A stretch of DNA of 64,000 nt from Ulvibacter litoralis (GCF_900102055.1 NZ_FNBA01000003.1:434001-498000), one strand, 5' to 3'; numbered from the stretch's first letter, positions 1-9,714 are shown. The notes: generated from the letters alone by a model not told the origin. A program made the numbers and translations.

Positions 1-1025
1 TTTCAGAGCCTATTAAATCTAAATTTGGTTGGCATTTAATTCGTTTGGATGAAATAAAAACTACACCAACTTTTGAGGAAGAAGAAGAGTCTTTGTTGAA
101 ACAAGTAAAAAGCGGAATTCGTTCAAAAATTGTTAGTTCGGCAATAGGAGCGAAAATTAAAGATAAATACGATTTTAAAGTTGTAAACGATTACATTCCA
201 TTTTTTGATACTTATGTTGACGATGCAGTACTAAAAAGAAGATGGAGATATGATACGATTCCTGCTTCTGAAGATAAAGTGATTTTTACGATTGAATCGA
301 AAGAGGTAACGTTTAACGATTTTGCAGCATATATTAATAACCGTCAACGTTCTCCTACATCTTTCAAAACAAAAATGAATGTATTGACAAGCTTCTACGA
401 CGAGTTTGAAACAGAGGAACTAAAAGATTTCTACAAAGAAAACCTTGAATTCGAAAACGAAGAGTATGCGGCTACTTTAAATGAATACAGAAACGGGCTT
501 TTAATTTTTGATGTAATGAACAGAAATATTTGGGAGAAAGCCAAAAAAGACACTGTTGGGTTAGAAAATTACTACGAAGGTCACAAACAAAATTATATTT
601 GGAATGAGCGTGTGCAAGCTACCCTTATCTCAACATCGAGTTCGGATGTTGCAACGCAAGTACAAGCATTGTTAAAAGACGGCAAAACTTCCGAAGAAAT
701 TAAAAAAGCGGTAAACACAAATGATACTGTAAATGTTATTATTTCTGAAGGTGATTTTGAAAAAGGACAAAGAGAACTTCCTGCCGATTTTGAATTTACA
801 GAAGGTGTTTCTAAAGTGTACAACCATAATGAAGGTTTTGTTGTTGTAGATGTAAAAAAGGTGCTACCGGAAGGGATTAAATCGCTTAATATGATTAAAG
901 GAAAAGTAATGAGCGATTATCAAACCTTCTTAGAGAAGAAGTGGATGGATTCATTACGTGCTAAATACAATGTGGAAATTCATAAAAAAGCACTAAAACG
1001 ACTTAAAAAGGAACTAGATTCTTAA
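1..1025 (+). CDS. PpiC-type peptidylprolyl isomerase, 5' end outside window
   Basis: This is the C-terminal 340 residues of a larger protein. The frame is open from base 3 and begins SEPIKSKFGWHLIRL, whose G-W-H-L-I motif is the last strand of a parvulin (PpiC/rotamase) domain; the rest of that domain lies left of the window. The remainder is charged, helix-rich sequence of the kind that follows the rotamase domain in SurA-like periplasmic folding factors. Such proteins catalyse proline cis-trans isomerisation and chaperone outer-membrane proteins. Its stop codon shares one base (TAATG) with the next start, so it is translationally coupled to the downstream SurA-like genes. Family assignment is firm; the client proteins are unknown. 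Confidence 0.85.
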   Translation, partial: SEPIKSKFGWHLIRLDEIKTTPTFEEEEESLLKQVKSGIRSKIVSSAIGAKIKDKYDFKVVNDYIPFFDTYVDDAVLKRRWRYDTIPASEDKVIFTIESKEVTFNDFAAYINNRQRSPTSFKTKMNVLTSFYDEFETEELKDFYKENLEFENEEYAATLNEYRNGLLIFDVMNRNIWEKAKKDTVGLENYYEGHKQNYIWNERVQATLISTSSSDVATQVQALLKDGKTSEEIKKAVNTNDTVNVIISEGDFEKGQRELPADFEFTEGVSKVYNHNEGFVVVDVKKVLPEGIKSLNMIKGKVMSDYQTFLEKKWMDSLRAKYNVEIHKKALKRLKKELDS

Positions 1026-1879
1026 TGCATAGAGTACTCTTTATTTTTTTTAGCAGTGTCCTATTTGTTTCTTGCAATTATTTTGAGCAAGGAACAGATA
1101 AAGTGCCTGTGGCTAGAGTTAATGATAGTTATTTGTATAAAGAAGATTTATTAGACTTAGTTTCTGAAGGAACTTCAAAAGAAGATAGCACCCTTATTAT
1201 TGGGAATTACATTAACCGTTGGGCTACCCAGCAATTGCTAATTTCGCAAGCCAAAATTAACCTTCCGCAGGAAAAGCAAAATGGCTACGAAAAGCTTGTA
1301 TTGCAGTATAAGGATGATTTGTTTACAGAAGCTTATAAAAGTATTATTGTTGCGAAGCAATTGGATAGTGTTATTCTAGATACGACACTAAAGAGCTTCT
1401 ACGAGGCCAATAAGGAAAACTTTAAGCTTAACGATGCCTTGGTGAAAATAAGGTATCTTTTTTTAGATAAAAACTTTACCAATCTAAACCAAATAAAAGA
1501 GAAGTTTTTGCGCTTTAATACTAAAGACAAAAAAGAATTAAGTGACCTTGCTTTACAGTTTAAATCGGCAAACTTAAATGATTCGGTTTGGGTTGAAAAA
1601 GAGACATTGTTTAAAGTGTTGCCAATAGTGCAATCAAATAGCAATCAAGTGTTAAAAAAATCTAATTTTACGCAATTACAAGATTCAATAGGAGTATATT
1701 TGGTGAAAATTGAGGATCTGTTAAATCCTAAAGATATAGCGCCACTTTCTTATATAAAACCTACGATAGAACAAATTATATTGAACAAAAGAAAGCTTGA
1801 GCTAACAAAAAAACTTGAAAAAGATATTACAAAAGATGCGATTAAAAATAATGACTTTGAAATTTACAACCCCCAATAG
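1025..1879 (+). CDS. SurA/PpiC-like periplasmic lipoprotein
   Basis: A 284-residue exported protein. Residues 1-17 form a lipoprotein signal ending LFVSC (lipobox, Cys17), so it is probably anchored in the inner or outer membrane facing the periplasm. The segment around residues 27-50 (VARVNDSYLYKEDL) matches the start of SurA N-terminal chaperone domains. No G-[FW]-H rotamase signature is visible, so it is probably a catalytically inactive, chaperone-only relative. It overlaps the upstream gene by one base and the downstream gene by about 30, forming a tight three-gene folding operon. A function in outer-membrane protein biogenesis is inferred from the operon partners. Confidence 0.75.
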   Translation: MHRVLFIFFSSVLFVSCNYFEQGTDKVPVARVNDSYLYKEDLLDLVSEGTSKEDSTLIIGNYINRWATQQLLISQAKINLPQEKQNGYEKLVLQYKDDLFTEAYKSIIVAKQLDSVILDTTLKSFYEANKENFKLNDALVKIRYLFLDKNFTNLNQIKEKFLRFNTKDKKELSDLALQFKSANLNDSVWVEKETLFKVLPIVQSNSNQVLKKSNFTQLQDSIGVYLVKIEDLLNPKDIAPLSYIKPTIEQIILNKRKLELTKKLEKDITKDAIKNNDFEIYNPQ

Positions 1880-3320
1880 CCTTCTTTTAGCACTAATTCT
1901 TTTCTGCATACAAACAATTGTTTTAGGACAAGAAGTTGTCGTTGTAGATAGTACCGGAGTAGTGAAAGAGAACACCATGATAACAGAAGTTTCGGCTGCT
2001 GTTAAAGGTAATGATACCACACTTCCATTTAAACGATATAAAGCTGAAGGAGTTTCTGCAGTAATTGGGGAGTATGTAATTTTAGATAGTGACATCGATA
2101 AGAGTTATGTCGAATTACAAAGTACAGGAGTTTCTATTGAAGATATTACTCGTTGTGAGTTAATGGGAAAATTGATGGAGGATAAGCTGTATTTGCACCA
2201 AGCAAAGCAGGATAGTATTATGATTTCCGATGCTGAGGTAAATCCACAAGTAGATCAACTTATTCAATATATGGTAAGTGAAATTGGAAGTGAAGATAAA
2301 GTAGTTAAGTACTATCGTAAGGAGACTATGGCAGAACTTCGTAAAGATCTTTTTCAAGCAAAAAAAGACATTGAACTGGCAAATAGAATGCAAGCAAAGG
2401 TTGTTGAAAATGTAGAAGTAACTCCTGAAGAAGTACGAACATTTTTCTATTCTATACCCGAAGACGAACGCCCATTTTTTAGTGCAGAGGTAGAGGTCGC
2501 TCAAATTGTTATAGAGCCTAGTATTACCGAAGAAGCAAAAGAAAACGTAATTGAGCGCCTTAATCAAATGCGAGAAGATGTTCTGGAAAATGGCTCTAGC
2601 TTTGCAACTAAAGCAGTATTGTATTCTAAAGATCCAGGTTCTGCTTCTAGAGGAGGTTTGTATCCAGGAATCAAGCGTAACGGTCCGATGGCTAAAGAGT
2701 TTAAGGATCAAGCATTCTCTTTGTTGGAAGGGGAAATTAGCGAGCCTTTCGAAACCGATTTTGGATTTCATATATTGACAGTAGATAAAATTAGAGGTCA
2801 AGAAGTAGATGTACGTCACGTATTATTATTCCCTGAAGTGTCTCAAGATGTTATTGATAAAGCAGCAGCTAAAATGGACTCTATTAAAGGTTTAATTACT
2901 TCTGGTGAGCTTACATTTGCTGAAGCTGCAAGACGTTTTTCAGACGAAAAAGAGACACGTAATAACGGGGGGCAATTAATCAATCCTACAACCTTTGATA
3001 CTCGTTTCGATTTAACTAAGATGGATCCAACATTAAGTGCTCAAGTATATAATTTAAAAGAAGGAGAAGTTTCAAAGGTTTATACAGATAGAGACAGAAC
3101 GGGACGTAGTAAATTTAAAATACTTACCATTACAAAACGTGACGAAGAACATCCTGCAGATTACGTAAAAGACTACGAAAAGATACAAGAGTTAGCATTG
3201 AAGCAAAAGAAAATTAAAGCCATCGAAACTTGGCAAAAAGAAAAAATTGATGAAACTTACGTAAATGTTAATGAGGATTATCAATCTTGTGAGTTTATCG
3301 GCAATTGGTTAAAAAAATAA
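1851..3320 (+). CDS. SurA-like peptidylprolyl isomerase with two parvulin domains
   Basis: A 489-residue periplasmic chaperone/isomerase. I start it at the ATG at 1851 rather than the TTG at 1815, because the 1851 start gives a clean signal peptide (SLLLALILFCIQTIVLGQ) directly after a short basic head. A SurA N-domain follows (about 45-190). There are then two PpiC rotamase domains: the first around 205-310 ends in a GFHILTVDKI motif, and the second around 315-420 has the typical DVRHVLL opening. SurA proteins escort beta-barrel proteins to the BAM complex. It overlaps the upstream lipoprotein gene and is followed after 14 bases by the MoxR gene, so all four are probably one transcript. Confidence 0.9.
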   Translation: MTLKFTTPNSLLLALILFCIQTIVLGQEVVVVDSTGVVKENTMITEVSAAVKGNDTTLPFKRYKAEGVSAVIGEYVILDSDIDKSYVELQSTGVSIEDITRCELMGKLMEDKLYLHQAKQDSIMISDAEVNPQVDQLIQYMVSEIGSEDKVVKYYRKETMAELRKDLFQAKKDIELANRMQAKVVENVEVTPEEVRTFFYSIPEDERPFFSAEVEVAQIVIEPSITEEAKENVIERLNQMREDVLENGSSFATKAVLYSKDPGSASRGGLYPGIKRNGPMAKEFKDQAFSLLEGEISEPFETDFGFHILTVDKIRGQEVDVRHVLLFPEVSQDVIDKAAAKMDSIKGLITSGELTFAEAARRFSDEKETRNNGGQLINPTTFDTRFDLTKMDPTLSAQVYNLKEGEVSKVYTDRDRTGRSKFKILTITKRDEEHPADYVKDYEKIQELALKQKKIKAIETWQKEKIDETYVNVNEDYQSCEFIGNWLKK

Positions 3321-3334
3321 ATCTGTAAAAGTGT

Positions 3335-4288
3335 ATGTCAGACGTAGCAGCGGTCAAACAATTAGTTTCAAAATACGATGCCCTTAGGCAAGAAATTAAA
3401 AAGGTAATAGTAGGACAAGATGAAGTAGTAGAACAAGTTCTATTGTCTGTCTTTTCTGGAGGTCACGCCCTACTAATAGGAGTGCCTGGACTTGCTAAAA
3501 CGTTGTTGGTAAATACTGTTGCAGAAGCGTTAGGGCTTAAATTTAAGCGTATTCAGTTTACGCCAGATTTAATGCCTAGTGATATTTTAGGATCTGAAAT
3601 ATTAGACAAAAACAGAGAGTTTAAATTTATTAAAGGCCCTATTTTTTCTAATATCATTTTGGCCGATGAGATTAATCGTACACCTCCAAAAACACAGGCG
3701 GCTTTATTAGAAGCAATGCAAGAACGCGCAGTAACGGTTGCAGGAAATCATTATAAATTAGACTTACCTTACTTTGTATTAGCAACACAAAACCCAATTG
3801 AACAAGAAGGAACGTATCCATTACCAGAAGCTCAATTAGACCGTTTCATGTTTGCTATAAATCTAGAATACCCAACTTTTTCGGAAGAGGTAGAAGTAGT
3901 AAAAAACACAACAGCAGGAGTAACAGCTTCTGTAAATGCTTTGTTTACTGCTCAAGAAATTATAGATTATCAGCAATTGATAAGAAGAATACCAGTAGCA
4001 GATAATGTTATTGAGTACGCTGTTACCTTAGTTGGAAAAACAAGACCTAAAAGTCAGGCAGCTCCAGAAATAGTGAAAAACTATATTGATTGGGGGGCAG
4101 GGCCTAGAGCTTCACAGAATTTAATATTAGCTGCAAAAACAAATGCGGTGCTTCACGGAAAGTTTTCTCCAGATATAGAAGATGTTCAAAAATCAGCAAT
4201 CGGTATCTTAAGGCATCGTATGATTAAAAATTACAAAGCTGAGGCAGAAGGATTGTCGATTGAAGAAATTATTCAAAGTTTATTTTAA
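3335..4288 (+). CDS. MoxR-family AAA+ ATPase
   Basis: A 317-residue cytoplasmic AAA+ ATPase. Walker A is GVPGLAKT (residues 49-56), Walker B is the IILADEINR stretch near 107-113, and a C-terminal AAA lid follows. MoxR ATPases act as chaperones that mature or activate other proteins, often with a VWA/DUF58 partner encoded next door. Here no DUF58 or VWA gene follows; the gene ends the folding operon and is followed by aconitase with its own promoter. Length is normal for the family. The substrate is unknown; a role in envelope quality control is inferred from the SurA neighbours. Confidence 0.92.
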   Translation: MSDVAAVKQLVSKYDALRQEIKKVIVGQDEVVEQVLLSVFSGGHALLIGVPGLAKTLLVNTVAEALGLKFKRIQFTPDLMPSDILGSEILDKNREFKFIKGPIFSNIILADEINRTPPKTQAALLEAMQERAVTVAGNHYKLDLPYFVLATQNPIEQEGTYPLPEAQLDRFMFAINLEYPTFSEEVEVVKNTTAGVTASVNALFTAQEIIDYQQLIRRIPVADNVIEYAVTLVGKTRPKSQAAPEIVKNYIDWGAGPRASQNLILAAKTNAVLHGKFSPDIEDVQKSAIGILRHRMIKNYKAEAEGLSIEEIIQSLF

Positions 4289-4502
4289 GATACTTCGTTT
4301 TTCTTCGGAAATATTTTCATTTTCATAAAATTGAGATTAATAATAAAGAAGCTTCAAAAGCTGATAAATTTATATATCCTCATTTTTAGACATTCAAAAT
4401 TATTAAATCATCACTTTTTTGATTTAAAAACCTCTATTTTTTGAATTATTCGCAACAATTAAGAGTGTTTCTTAATTATTTTTAAATTATTTTAAAATTT
4501 TG

Positions 4503-4510
4503 TACTTTTG
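4503..4510 (+). promoter_or_regulatory. Bacteroidota -7 promoter box for aconitase
   Basis: TACTTTTG exactly matches the TAnnTTTG -7 consensus of Bacteroidota sigma factors. Transcription would begin near 4514, leaving a leader of about 60 bases before the ATG at 4576. No good TTG -33 box is visible. The surrounding gap 4289-4539 is AT-rich and otherwise empty. Confidence 0.55.
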
Positions 4511-4575
4511 CGATACGATACCTTGTCCTTATGGATTAGGTGTCAATACTACAACAAACAACAAAAAGCATTACT

Positions 4576-6840
4576 ATGGCATTCGATATCGATATGATAA
4601 AAAAGGTGTACGCGCAAATGGCAGAGCGTGTAGACAAAGCACGTGAAATTGTGGGTAAACCCTTAACTCTTTCAGAAAAAATATTATACAATCACCTTTG
4701 GGATGGAGTTCCTTCAAAGGCATTCTCAAGAGGAAAAGATTACGTAGACTTTGCACCGGATAGAATTGCTTGTCAAGATGCAACTGCTCAAATGGCTTTA
4801 TTGCAATTTATGCAAGCAGGAAAAGATAAAGTTGCAGTGCCTACAACAGTGCATTGTGATCACTTAATTCAAGCAAAGCAAGGAGCAACACAAGATTTAA
4901 AACGCGCAAACGAAACAAGTAATGAGGTGTTCGACTTCTTAGAGTCTGTTTCAGATAAATACGGAATTGGTTTTTGGAAACCTGGAGCTGGAATTATTCA
5001 CCAAGTAGTTTTAGAAAACTATGCATTCCCTGGAGGAATGATGATTGGTACCGATTCGCATACTGTAAATGCAGGTGGATTAGGAATGGTGGCTATTGGA
5101 GTTGGTGGAGCAGATGCTGTAGATGTGATGGCTGGAATGCCTTGGGAACTAAAATTCCCAAAATTAATAGGTGTTAAATTAACAGGAGAATTAAATGGAT
5201 GGACAGCTTCTAAAGATGTTATCTTAAAAGTAGCCGGAATCCTTACTGTAAAAGGTGGAACTGGTGCTATAGTAGAGTACTTCGGACCAGGAGCTAAAAA
5301 TTTATCTTGTACTGGTAAAGGTACAATCTGTAATATGGGGGCTGAAATTGGAGCAACCACTTCAACATTTGGCTATGACGATTCTATGGAGCGTTTCTTA
5401 CGTGCTACGGAAAGAGCAGACATTGCAGATGAAGCTAACAAGATTAGAGCGTATTTAACAGGTGATGATGAGGTATATGCAAATCCTGAGCAATACTTCG
5501 ATGAAGTAATTGAAATCGACTTAAACACATTACGTCCACACCTTAATGGGCCTTTTACTCCAGATTTAGCAACTCCAGTTGGTCAACTTGGTGAAAAAGC
5601 GAAAACGAATGGATGGCCTTTAAAAGTGGATTGGGGATTAATTGGTTCTTGTACTAACTCATCATACGAAGATTTATCACGAGCAGCTTCTATTGCACAA
5701 CAAGCAATCGATAAAAAATTAAAACCTAAAAGTGACTTCGGAATCAATCCCGGATCTGAGCAAATTAGATTTACTGCAGAGCGTGACGGATTACTTTCAG
5801 TATTTGAAAACCTAGGAGCAACAATTTTCACAAATGCTTGTGGACCTTGTATTGGTCAATGGGATAGAAGTGATAGAAAAGGAGAAGAAAAGAATACAAT
5901 TGTACACTCGTTTAATAGAAACTTCTCAAAACGTGCTGATGGAAATCCAAATACGCATGCCTTTGTGGGTTCACCAGAAATGGTAGCTGCTATTGCAATT
6001 TCAGGGCGTTTGGACTTTGATCCAATGAACGATACGTTACTGAATGAAGATGGACAGGAAGTGAAATTGGACATTCCTGTAGGTCTTGAGTTACCTCCAA
6101 AAGGATTTGATGTAGAAGATGCTGGGTATCTAGAACCTGTAGCAGATGGAAGTGGAATTGTAGTAAAAGTAAGTCCTTCTTCAGAAAGATTACAATTGCT
6201 AGAGCCGTTTGTGCCAATTCAGGATAGTGAGCTTATGGGAGTTAAATTATTAATCAAAGCTTTTGGTAAATGTACTACCGACCATATCTCAATGGCAGGA
6301 CCATGGTTACGTTATAGAGGGCATTTAGATAATATCTCTAACAACACATTAATTGGAGCGGTTAATGCTTTTAATAAGAAAACGAATTTTGTAAAAAGCC
6401 AGTTAGATGGTGAATATGGAGGTGTGCCAGACGTACAACGTACCTATAAAGCACAAGGAATTAAAACAATCGTTGTGGGAGATCACAATTATGGTGAAGG
6501 TTCTTCTCGTGAGCATGCTGCAATGCAACCTAGATTTTTAGGTGTAGCTGCGGTGTTGGTGAAGTCATTTGCACGTATCCACGAAACAAACCTTAAAAAA
6601 CAAGGGATGTTAGGATTAACGTTTGCAACGGAATCTGATTATGATAAAATTCAAGAAGATGATACGTTTAACTTCATCGATATTGCTGACTTTGCACCAA
6701 ATAAACCATTAACAATTGAAGTTGTTCATGCAGATGGTAGTAAAGACACAATTATTGCAAATCATACCTATAACCAACCACAAATTGATTGGTACCGTGA
6801 AGGATCTGCTTTAAACTTGATTAAAAAGCAAAATGCATAA
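4576..6840 (+). CDS. acn: Aconitate hydratase
   Basis: A 754-residue TCA-cycle enzyme interconverting citrate and isocitrate in the cytoplasm. The iron-sulfur ligands are visible as the Cys in IGSCTNSS and the CxxC of [13 protein letters not shown]. The C-terminal swivel domain has the substrate-binding motif GEGSSREHA. The length fits the mitochondrial-type aconitase common in Bacteroidota. A GTG at 4540 is in frame, but the ATG at 4576 ([10 protein letters not shown]) is the better start because it fits the family N-terminus and lies well downstream of the promoter box. A strong terminator follows 17 bases after the stop. Confidence 0.97.
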   Translation: MAFDIDMIKKVYAQMAERVDKAREIVGKPLTLSEKILYNHLWDGVPSKAFSRGKDYVDFAPDRIACQDATAQMALLQFMQAGKDKVAVPTTVHCDHLIQAKQGATQDLKRANETSNEVFDFLESVSDKYGIGFWKPGAGIIHQVVLENYAFPGGMMIGTDSHTVNAGGLGMVAIGVGGADAVDVMAGMPWELKFPKLIGVKLTGELNGWTASKDVILKVAGILTVKGGTGAIVEYFGPGAKNLSCTGKGTICNMGAEIGATTSTFGYDDSMERFLRATERADIADEANKIRAYLTGDDEVYANPEQYFDEVIEIDLNTLRPHLNGPFTPDLATPVGQLGEKAKTNGWPLKVDWGLIGSCTNSSYEDLSRAASIAQQAIDKKLKPKSDFGINPGSEQIRFTAERDGLLSVFENLGATIFTNACGPCIGQWDRSDRKGEEKNTIVHSFNRNFSKRADGNPNTHAFVGSPEMVAAIAISGRLDFDPMNDTLLNEDGQEVKLDIPVGLELPPKGFDVEDAGYLEPVADGSGIVVKVSPSSERLQLLEPFVPIQDSELMGVKLLIKAFGKCTTDHISMAGPWLRYRGHLDNISNNTLIGAVNAFNKKTNFVKSQLDGEYGGVPDVQRTYKAQGIKTIVVGDHNYGEGSSREHAAMQPRFLGVAAVLVKSFARIHETNLKKQGMLGLTFATESDYDKIQEDDTFNFIDIADFAPNKPLTIEVVHADGSKDTIIANHTYNQPQIDWYREGSALNLIKKQNA

Positions 6841-6857
6841 CTCTTTAAGTATATAAC

Positions 6858-6889
6858 AAAAAAAAGGCTCCGTTTAGGAGCCTTTTTTT
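6858..6889. terminator. Bidirectional intrinsic terminator
   Basis: A perfect GGCTCC / GGAGCC stem (6866-6871 and 6877-6882) with loop GTTTA is flanked by eight A on the left and seven T on the right. It can therefore terminate both aconitase on the plus strand and the convergent C1q-like gene on the minus strand. Confidence 0.9.
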
Positions 6890-6900
6890 ATAGCTATTAT

Positions 6901-7548
6901 TTAGCGTATTTGGTGTATTGTAAAATAACTTTCATCCTTGTTAGCATACATTGAAATGCTTTCTAAGCTACTAATGATATTAAAGGAGATTGTTTCATTT
7001 GCATTTAGTTTTACCAACGATTGCGTACTCCGAATAGGAGGAGAGATACCTACATTCGCATAACTGTTTTTAGAAATAATCGATCCGTTTTTTAATATCA
7101 TGATTCCAACTTCTTGAGAAACAGCAATAGTACTGCGTGTTTTTATTTGAGCAAATACATGGTAAATACCATCTTGTTTGGCAGTAAAAGTAGCTGTATT
7201 TGTATCAAATTCATCATTCATGTCAAATTCCATATCATTATAAGGAACTTTGACAACACCATCAATAACTGGAATGGAAACATTTGTGCTCGATTCTATA
7301 TGGCCTTTAATAGAGGTGACTAAAGAACTTTCAATTATTTTTTTTGAAGAAATTCTACTTACATTTCCATTTCTAGAAATTACTAATATTGAGTCTTTAG
7401 CAATGGCAACATTCGTTTCTTCAGAAAATTCTCTAATACGTAACGTTCCATTTATATCTAATGCAGCGGTAGGTTCTGTAGTTCCAATACCGACTTGTGC
7501 AAGGGAGGAAAAACTCAAAAAAAAGATTACTATAGCTTTTAAGTACAT
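6901..7548 (-). CDS. Secreted C1q/TNF-like jelly-roll protein (copy 1)
   Basis: A 215-residue exported protein. It has a signal peptide (residues 1-17, ending SSLAQ), then the VGIGTTEPTAALDING motif that opens many Bacteroidota surface proteins with fibre-like N-termini. The C-terminal part (about 85-215) has the C1q pattern: a GIYHVFAQIKT strand, a central NSYANVG strand and a final YFTIHQIR strand. Such domains trimerise and bind ligands. Its neighbour at 7663-8331 is a clear paralogue with the same architecture, so the two arose by tandem duplication. The exact role (adhesion, surface coat) is not known. Confidence 0.7.
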   Translation of the reverse strand: MYLKAIVIFFLSFSSLAQVGIGTTEPTAALDINGTLRIREFSEETNVAIAKDSILVISRNGNVSRISSKKIIESSLVTSIKGHIESSTNVSIPVIDGVVKVPYNDMEFDMNDEFDTNTATFTAKQDGIYHVFAQIKTRSTIAVSQEVGIMILKNGSIISKNSYANVGISPPIRSTQSLVKLNANETISFNIISSLESISMYANKDESYFTIHQIR

Positions 7549-7662
7549 AAGGGGGGCTTATTGTATTTGTCTAATAGTGAGGTATATGCAAATATACCTT
7601 TTTTTGATTAATAACACGACAAAAGGTGTATTATTATCGATTAAGTGTTTGTACTATCGCTA

Positions 7663-8331
7663 TTATCGTATTTGCTGAATCGTGAAAAAACAATCTTTTT
7701 CACTATTTAGTAAGTCTACAGAGATTAAATCTGTTGTTATCTCAAACGTCACAGTATCATTTTCTGATAGCTGTAATAAGGTTTGTACATTTCTCATAGG
7801 AGAGGTAACGTTTACACCTAATAGTTCAATATTGGCATAGCTATTTTCGGCTACAACTGTTCCATTTTTAGTAATAGATAAACCAAAATTTGTCGCAACC
7901 GAAATACCAGAACTTGCTTTAATTTGTGCGTAGATATCATAAATACCATCTTGTTTGGCTGTGTAAGTATAAGTAGTCGCATTGTATTCATTATTGGTGT
8001 CGAATGCTACATTATCGAAAGGAATGGTCGCTGTGTTCGATAAGATTGATAAAGAAATGGTTGGACTTCCAGTTGTAAAATTTGCTTTAGCTGTAGTTTT
8101 AAGTGTAGATTCTAAAACCTTTTTTGAAGAGATTCTGTTGACAAGACCATTTCTTGATATTACAAGTATAGAGTCTTTTGCTATTTCTGGTTCCATTTCC
8201 TCAGAAATTCCTCTAATACGTAGATTTCCATTAATATCTAATGAAGCGGTTGGTTCTGTTGTTCCAATTCCAACTTGCGCCATAGTAGTTGCACAAGTAA
8301 ATGCTAATAGTAAAAGTAATTTGATCTTCAT
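7663..8331 (-). CDS. Secreted C1q/TNF-like jelly-roll protein (copy 2)
   Basis: A 222-residue paralogue of the adjacent gene. It has a signal peptide (about 1-18, ending TTMAQ), the same VGIGTTEPTASLDING head, the shared KDSILVISRNG segment, and a C-terminal C1q-like half ending CFFTIQQIR. The two proteins align over their whole length with conserved spacing, though they are clearly diverged. It lies upstream of copy 1, separated by about 115 bases, so the two may be co-transcribed. As this fold trimerises, the pair could form homo- or heterotrimers; that is inference. Function is unknown. Confidence 0.7.
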   Translation of the reverse strand: MKIKLLLLLAFTCATTMAQVGIGTTEPTASLDINGNLRIRGISEEMEPEIAKDSILVISRNGLVNRISSKKVLESTLKTTAKANFTTGSPTISLSILSNTATIPFDNVAFDTNNEYNATTYTYTAKQDGIYDIYAQIKASSGISVATNFGLSITKNGTVVAENSYANIELLGVNVTSPMRNVQTLLQLSENDTVTFEITTDLISVDLLNSEKDCFFTIQQIR

Positions 8332-8701
8332 AGTAGTAAATTTTTAAGATAATTATTTCTTTAGTACTATGTAAAAGTATAATTTAATCGTTTAAGAGCA
8401 TATTTTATCGATAAATAACATATTTGTGTCGTTGAATGGTATGTTTTTGTTAATGAATAGTTTTTGGTTTTTAGGTTGTATTAAAAATAATAGGTTTGTT
8501 TGTTGGTTTTGAGGAATGTAGATTAGCTCAAAAGAATATTTTACTACTCCTATATATTAAGTGTAATTTTCAGGGAATTATGAGTAACCCCTGCTCACTG
8601 TAAGTCTAGATTTTAGTATAGTAGGAGCAGTTATTGTTTTGAAGATTGAATTTAATAAACGGTGTCTTTCTTTTCTGAAAGTGCTTTCTGATATTTAATT
8701 T
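8332..8701. other. Intergenic region with inverted repeat, no gene
   Basis: No convincing reading frame lies on either strand. The left part should hold the promoter of the C1q-like pair. The right part holds an inverted repeat (8591-8630) and one copy of the palindrome TTTCTGAAA (8672-8680). Confidence 0.5.
8591..8630. terminator. Imperfect hairpin, possible terminator
   Basis: CTGCTC (8591-8596) pairs with GAGCAG (8625-8630), extended inward by an imperfect ACTGTA/TATAGT pairing with a two-base bulge. On the plus strand it is followed by TTATTGTTTT. It lies 3' of the acetyltransferase gene on the minus strand. Terminator function is plausible but the T-tract is weak. Confidence 0.35.
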
Positions 8702-9190
8702 TTAAAGACCAACGACCTTACTTCTTCGTTCCATAATGACATTGTCTCGCCAAACATTGTTTAATTTCCCAACCTTTTCGCGATAACCAATTTCACGAAA
8801 TCCGCATTTTTTATGTAATTGTATACTTGCTACATTTTCGCGCATGATGCCACATTGTAAGGTCCAAATGCCTTCAGATTCACTAATTTCAATTAGCTTC
8901 TTTAGAAGTTTTGTGCCAGTGCCTTTGCCTTGTGCATTTGGTGAAACATACACGCTAACTTCAGCAACGCCTTTATAAACAAGTCTGTCAGAAACTTTAG
9001 CGAGCGATGCCCAACCTAATACAATTTCATCTTTATGAATAATGATACGACCAAATGGTAAGTATTTTTGATCCCAGGCTTCAAATGAAGGCACGTTGAC
9101 TTCGAAAGTTGCATTTTCAGTTTTAATTCCCGACCTATATATATCGGAAACTTGCTTGTAATTGTCTTTGTTTATTTCTGAAAATTTCAT
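8702..9190 (-). CDS. GNAT acetyltransferase, phosphinothricin/ArsN-like
   Basis: A 162-residue GNAT enzyme that would move an acetyl group from acetyl-CoA to an amine. The acetyl-CoA loop is the QGKGTG stretch after the VSVYVSP strand. The segments FGRIIIHKDEIVLGWASL and CGIMRENVASIQLHKKCGF follow the pattern of phosphinothricin acetyltransferases (PAT/Bar). ArsN1 enzymes, which inactivate the natural arsenical arsinothricin, belong to this same branch. The gene sits immediately downstream of an ArsR regulator and a DUF6428-like gene, which makes an ArsN-type role likely. Plain PAT activity or another amine substrate cannot be excluded. Confidence 0.75.
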   Translation of the reverse strand: MKFSEINKDNYKQVSDIYRSGIKTENATFEVNVPSFEAWDQKYLPFGRIIIHKDEIVLGWASLAKVSDRLVYKGVAEVSVYVSPNAQGKGTGTKLLKKLIEISESEGIWTLQCGIMRENVASIQLHKKCGFREIGYREKVGKLNNVWRDNVIMERRSKVVGL

Positions 9191-9199
9191 TTATAAAAC

Positions 9200-9667
9200 T
9201 TAGCAACAACCGCTATTTGGATCGCAAGAATTTGCTGGTTGTAAGTCTGAAAAACTTAATTTTTGCTTTTCTGAAGGTATGCCACACTTGTCTTTAGCCA
9301 AACAGTCTGTTTGTTTCGAAGTTAGTAAGAAGTTGGTTCCGTCAAAATCCAATCCGAACTTTCCAATTGTGTCTGCTTGGTATTCTACTTCAATTTCTAA
9401 GTCTCCAATTTCTAATATTTTTTCAGAAAGCTCAATAATTTTTAACAACTTTTCAGGATGTAATCTATGGTCATAATCATTTGCATTCCATAATTGAAAG
9501 TTAGCTACTTCTTCGTTCCGAACTGTTCCGCCACAATCAATAAAGTGTTTGGTAATTTTTCCAACTTCGGTCACATGAAAGTGATTAGGAACCAATTCTC
9601 CATTTGGTAATTGAAATGCAATTTTATCTAAATTATTTAATTCGTTTTTAATTTCTGAAAGTCTCAT
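9200..9667 (-). CDS. DUF6428-like protein of an arsenic-type operon
   Basis: A 155-residue cytoplasmic protein of unknown biochemical function. I recognise it as the DUF6428-type protein often found between ArsR and other ars genes in Bacteroidota. It has a cysteine-rich C-terminus (CLAKDKCG, then NSCDPNSGCC), which suggests thiol binding of metalloid or metal. It lies 9 bases upstream of the acetyltransferase gene and about 47 bases downstream of arsR, with an operator-like site in that gap. The family call rests on pattern memory and context; a metalloid-binding or sensing role is inference. Confidence 0.65.
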   Translation of the reverse strand: MRLSEIKNELNNLDKIAFQLPNGELVPNHFHVTEVGKITKHFIDCGGTVRNEEVANFQLWNANDYDHRLHPEKLLKIIELSEKILEIGDLEIEVEYQADTIGKFGLDFDGTNFLLTSKQTDCLAKDKCGIPSEKQKLSFSDLQPANSCDPNSGCC

Positions 9668-9681
9668 AATTATATTTGTTT

Positions 9682-9697
9682 ATTGCGATTGTACGAT
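9682..9697 (-). promoter_or_regulatory. Second operator-like site inside the ars operon
   Basis: ATTGCGATTGTACGAT matches the site upstream of arsR (10062-10077) at 13 of 16 positions. It lies between arsR and the DUF6428-like gene, where a second ArsR site could control the downstream pair. This copy is much less palindromic than the upstream one. Confidence 0.45.
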
Positions 9698-9714
9698 CGA
9701 TTAGTTAAATTCTT

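Noticed and set aside
2160-2819. Minus-strand frame of 219 residues inside surA-like gene
   Set aside because: Long but lies wholly antisense to a gene with two clear parvulin domains; its composition (rich in Phe, Tyr, Cys) is typical of an antisense shadow.
7250-7678. Plus-strand frame of 142 residues over the C1q-like genes
   Set aside because: It is antisense to the first C1q-like gene and shows no protein family pattern.
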